This document shows, piece after piece, positions 62,192 through 64,000 of a DNA stretch of 64,000 nucleotides (its first letter is position 1; every line of letters begins with the position of its first letter). The DNA is taken from contig NZ_CP023202.1 in NCBI RefSeq assembly GCF_000220705.2, forward strand, positions 3,906,001 to 3,970,000, in the 5' to 3' direction. The notes under the pieces were generated by a model. That model had not been told where the DNA came from and made no database searches. It saw only the letters and a program-made list of their open reading frames with translations. A program made the position numbers and the translations under genes. Source of the stretch: Streptomyces xinghaiensis S187. GTDB taxonomy: Bacteria; Actinomycetota; Actinomycetes; Streptomycetales; Streptomycetaceae.

Positions 62192-62358
62192 TACGCAGGG
62201 TTCCGCTGCGCCGGGCGCCCGGCCCGCGGGCTCCTGTGCGGAAGGTCGCGCAGGGGCCCGCGGGCGGTCCAGGGGGTGCTGCCGAGTGGACGGGCGGCAG
62301 ACGTCATCGGTCAGCGCGGCCTGGGCAGGCCGGGCTGCCTGGACAGGCCGGGCCGCGG

Positions 62359-63816
62359 TCAGCGGGTCCGGGGCCCGTGGGTTCTGCCGAACGCGGTGTC
62401 GGCGTAGTCCTTGAAGAGCACCGACACCGTGTCGCTGTCCGAAGGCCAGTTGCGGACGGCGAGTGTGCGCGTCTCGCCGCCGGTCCCGCGCATGGTCTGG
62501 GTGACAGTGATCGTGCCGTCGGCCGCCGGCGAAGCCGGGAGATGGAGGTCCGTGGCCGTCAGGAACGGAATCCTGTCGAACGGCGGCAGTGGCGCCTCCG
62601 TGTGCGAGGCCCCGTCGCAGTCCCGGTCGAACGCGAAGACGGCCAGGATCTGGCGGAAGGCGGGGGACACCGCCGGGTTGAGCACCTGGACGCCGTTCAG
62701 TTCGAGCCGGTCGGCGTCGGGGGCGGCGGTGTCCGCCCACCACTCCCGGTTGCGGACGACGGTGACGGAGGTGTGTCCCGGGCAGGCGTCGGCCCGGTCC
62801 GCCACACCGCCCGGCGCGGAGACGAGGAGCCGCACGAAGCGGTCACTGCGTTCGAAGGGCTCGGGGTAGAAGTGGTTCACACGTTCACCGGGGCGGACGA
62901 GCACCAGTTCGTAGGTGTGGCGTCCGTTGACGTCGAGCGGGCCGAAGGCGCCGTCCGTGCCGGTCCGTACGACGTGCCGCGGACGGCGGTCCGCCCGGGC
63001 ACCGGTGGCGGGGTCCAGCCGCCACACCTCGAGGCGGCCCGCGAGCCCGCTGTTGAGCGGGAAGTGCACGGCCCGCCCCGCGATCTCCACCCGCCCGGGA
63101 GGCTCGGGCAGCACCTTCTCCGTAGCCGGCGCCCGGCCGCGGAGAAACGCGTGGATGTGGGCGAAGCTGCGGGCGGACGTCGCGGTCTCCGTATGCCCCT
63201 GGTCCGTCGTGTGGACGTTGACGGCGCCGCCGATCGACCCGTTCGGCTGGGCGCTGCCCCAGATCGCCAGGGTGGGCACGCCGCCGGGCTGCTCCGCGCT
63301 GGAGGCGCCGTCCAGATTCACGTACTTGCGCACCTCGGCCGCCCGTTCGGGGACGGAGAGGTACCGGTGCAGCACGCGGGTTCCGCGCGAGTGCGCGATG
63401 ACGTCGATCCGGGGCGCCCCGGTGCGGGACCGGACGCCGTCGACGAACTCCTCCAGCTCCGCGATCGCGTGGTCGTCGGTCGGGACGCGGGTGTTGTACT
63501 CGAAGGCGTGCAGCAGACGGTCCGGGTAGCCGTTGCTCGAGAACCGCTTGGCCTGGGACTGCCACTGCTGCGCCGAGCCCTCGTGACCGTGGACGAAGAC
63601 CACCGGGACCGTCCGGGTGTTGGTTCGCCGTGTTGTCGCGTTCGCGGCGCCGGTCGGTGCCGTCGGCTCCGCCGCTGCCCGTGCTCTCGCGGTTTCCGGA
63701 CCGGCCGGTCTCTCCGCCGCATCCACCGGGGACGCCGGGAGCAGGAGCGTCGCGCACAAGGCCGCAAGAGCGGCCGGCCGTAAGGCCCTCGCTGATCGGG
63801 ACGGGACGGAACGCAC
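62359..63816 (-). CDS. Secreted lipase/esterase (alpha/beta hydrolase)
   Basis: 485 residues. GTG 63816 with GGAGGT 7 bases ahead gives a good signal peptide (ALRPAALAALCATLLLPASPVDA). The hydrolase domain (about 70-255) shows oxyanion VVFVHGHEGS, nucleophile elbow VIAHSRGTR and late His in SFAHIHAFL. A C-terminal half of about 230 residues with beta-rich blocks (RHTYELVLVRPGERVNHFY, LLVSAPGGVADRADACPGHT) resembles that of a few secreted actinobacterial lipases. Substrate not known. Confidence 0.82.
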   Translation of the reverse strand: MRSVPSRSARALRPAALAALCATLLLPASPVDAAERPAGPETARARAAAEPTAPTGAANATTRRTNTRTVPVVFVHGHEGSAQQWQSQAKRFSSNGYPDRLLHAFEYNTRVPTDDHAIAELEEFVDGVRSRTGAPRIDVIAHSRGTRVLHRYLSVPERAAEVRKYVNLDGASSAEQPGGVPTLAIWGSAQPNGSIGGAVNVHTTDQGHTETATSARSFAHIHAFLRGRAPATEKVLPEPPGRVEIAGRAVHFPLNSGLAGRLEVWRLDPATGARADRRPRHVVRTGTDGAFGPLDVNGRHTYELVLVRPGERVNHFYPEPFERSDRFVRLLVSAPGGVADRADACPGHTSVTVVRNREWWADTAAPDADRLELNGVQVLNPAVSPAFRQILAVFAFDRDCDGASHTEAPLPPFDRIPFLTATDLHLPASPAADGTITVTQTMRGTGGETRTLAVRNWPSDSDTVSVLFKDYADTAFGRTHGPRTR

Positions 63817-64000
63817 CGTGATCACCTCCGAAGTCTTGTGCCCGGAGCCCGAGTCGGCGTCCGGGGACAGCGGTCCTCACCGTCCGCCGACGCGTCCACC
63901 GGGCAGTGTCCGGCCGCTGCGGCGGTGACGGCCGCCCCTGCGCCCGCGCCCGGTGCACCCGCCTTGCACGGCCGTCCTGCCGGGGCAGGCAGGCAGGCCG

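Overview
The window is high-GC actinobacterial DNA, almost certainly a Streptomyces chromosome. The evidence is GTG/TTG starts with GGAGG-type ribosome sites, mycothiol genes (mshA, mshD), a Nur-type Fur regulator, a PhoRP/GlnR/CssRS-like regulator set, an MsiK-type ABC ATPase, and rare TTA leucine codons. Most genes are conserved core genes. As I recall the S. coelicolor order, two core blocks are present. Bases 1-29300 run from the nur region through glnR to ppk. Bases 36700-58600 run from mshA through gpm, phoU-phoRP, carD, ispDF, cysS and rlmB to msiK.

Left block (1-29300): dtd end, a PAS/GAF/SpoIIE phosphatase, nur-ygfZ, a RsbW-like ATPase, a nitrobindin-like protein, an operon of three related membrane-anchored proteins (6033-8898), and the thiosulfate sulfurtransferase pair preceded by a 26-codon Cys-containing leader peptide (11314-11394). 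These are followed by a MoaD-like protein, glnR coupled to a small upstream ORF, a LacI regulator, a secretion-stress type HtrA protease with a two-component system, 5'-nucleotidase, mshD, and ppk-CHAD-Nudix.

The main accessory region (29353-36230, minus strand) is a probable type VII secretion-associated polymorphic toxin operon. It holds a WXG-like protein, an 814-residue toxin with a C-terminal PD-(D/E)XK-like nuclease segment, three paralogous candidate immunity proteins and a DUF6177-like protein. It sits where the two core blocks join, and the pstSCAB genes I would expect after ppk-CHAD-Nudix are absent.

Right block (36700-58600): mshA, YbjN-like, gpmA, a VapBC toxin-antitoxin pair, a tiny Cys-rich peptide gene absent from long-ORF calls (41840-42001), phoU with two Pho-box clusters opposite phoRP, carD, ispD-ispF, cysS, rlmB, a DoxX protein and msiK.

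A tRNA-Thr (58918-58993) carries a 2.5-kb remnant integrated element. Its 42-bp tRNA 3' end is duplicated at 61419-61460, and it contains a truncated tyrosine integrase and two AT-richer cargo genes, each with a TTA codon. Beyond it lie a secreted lamin-tail protein and a secreted lipase.
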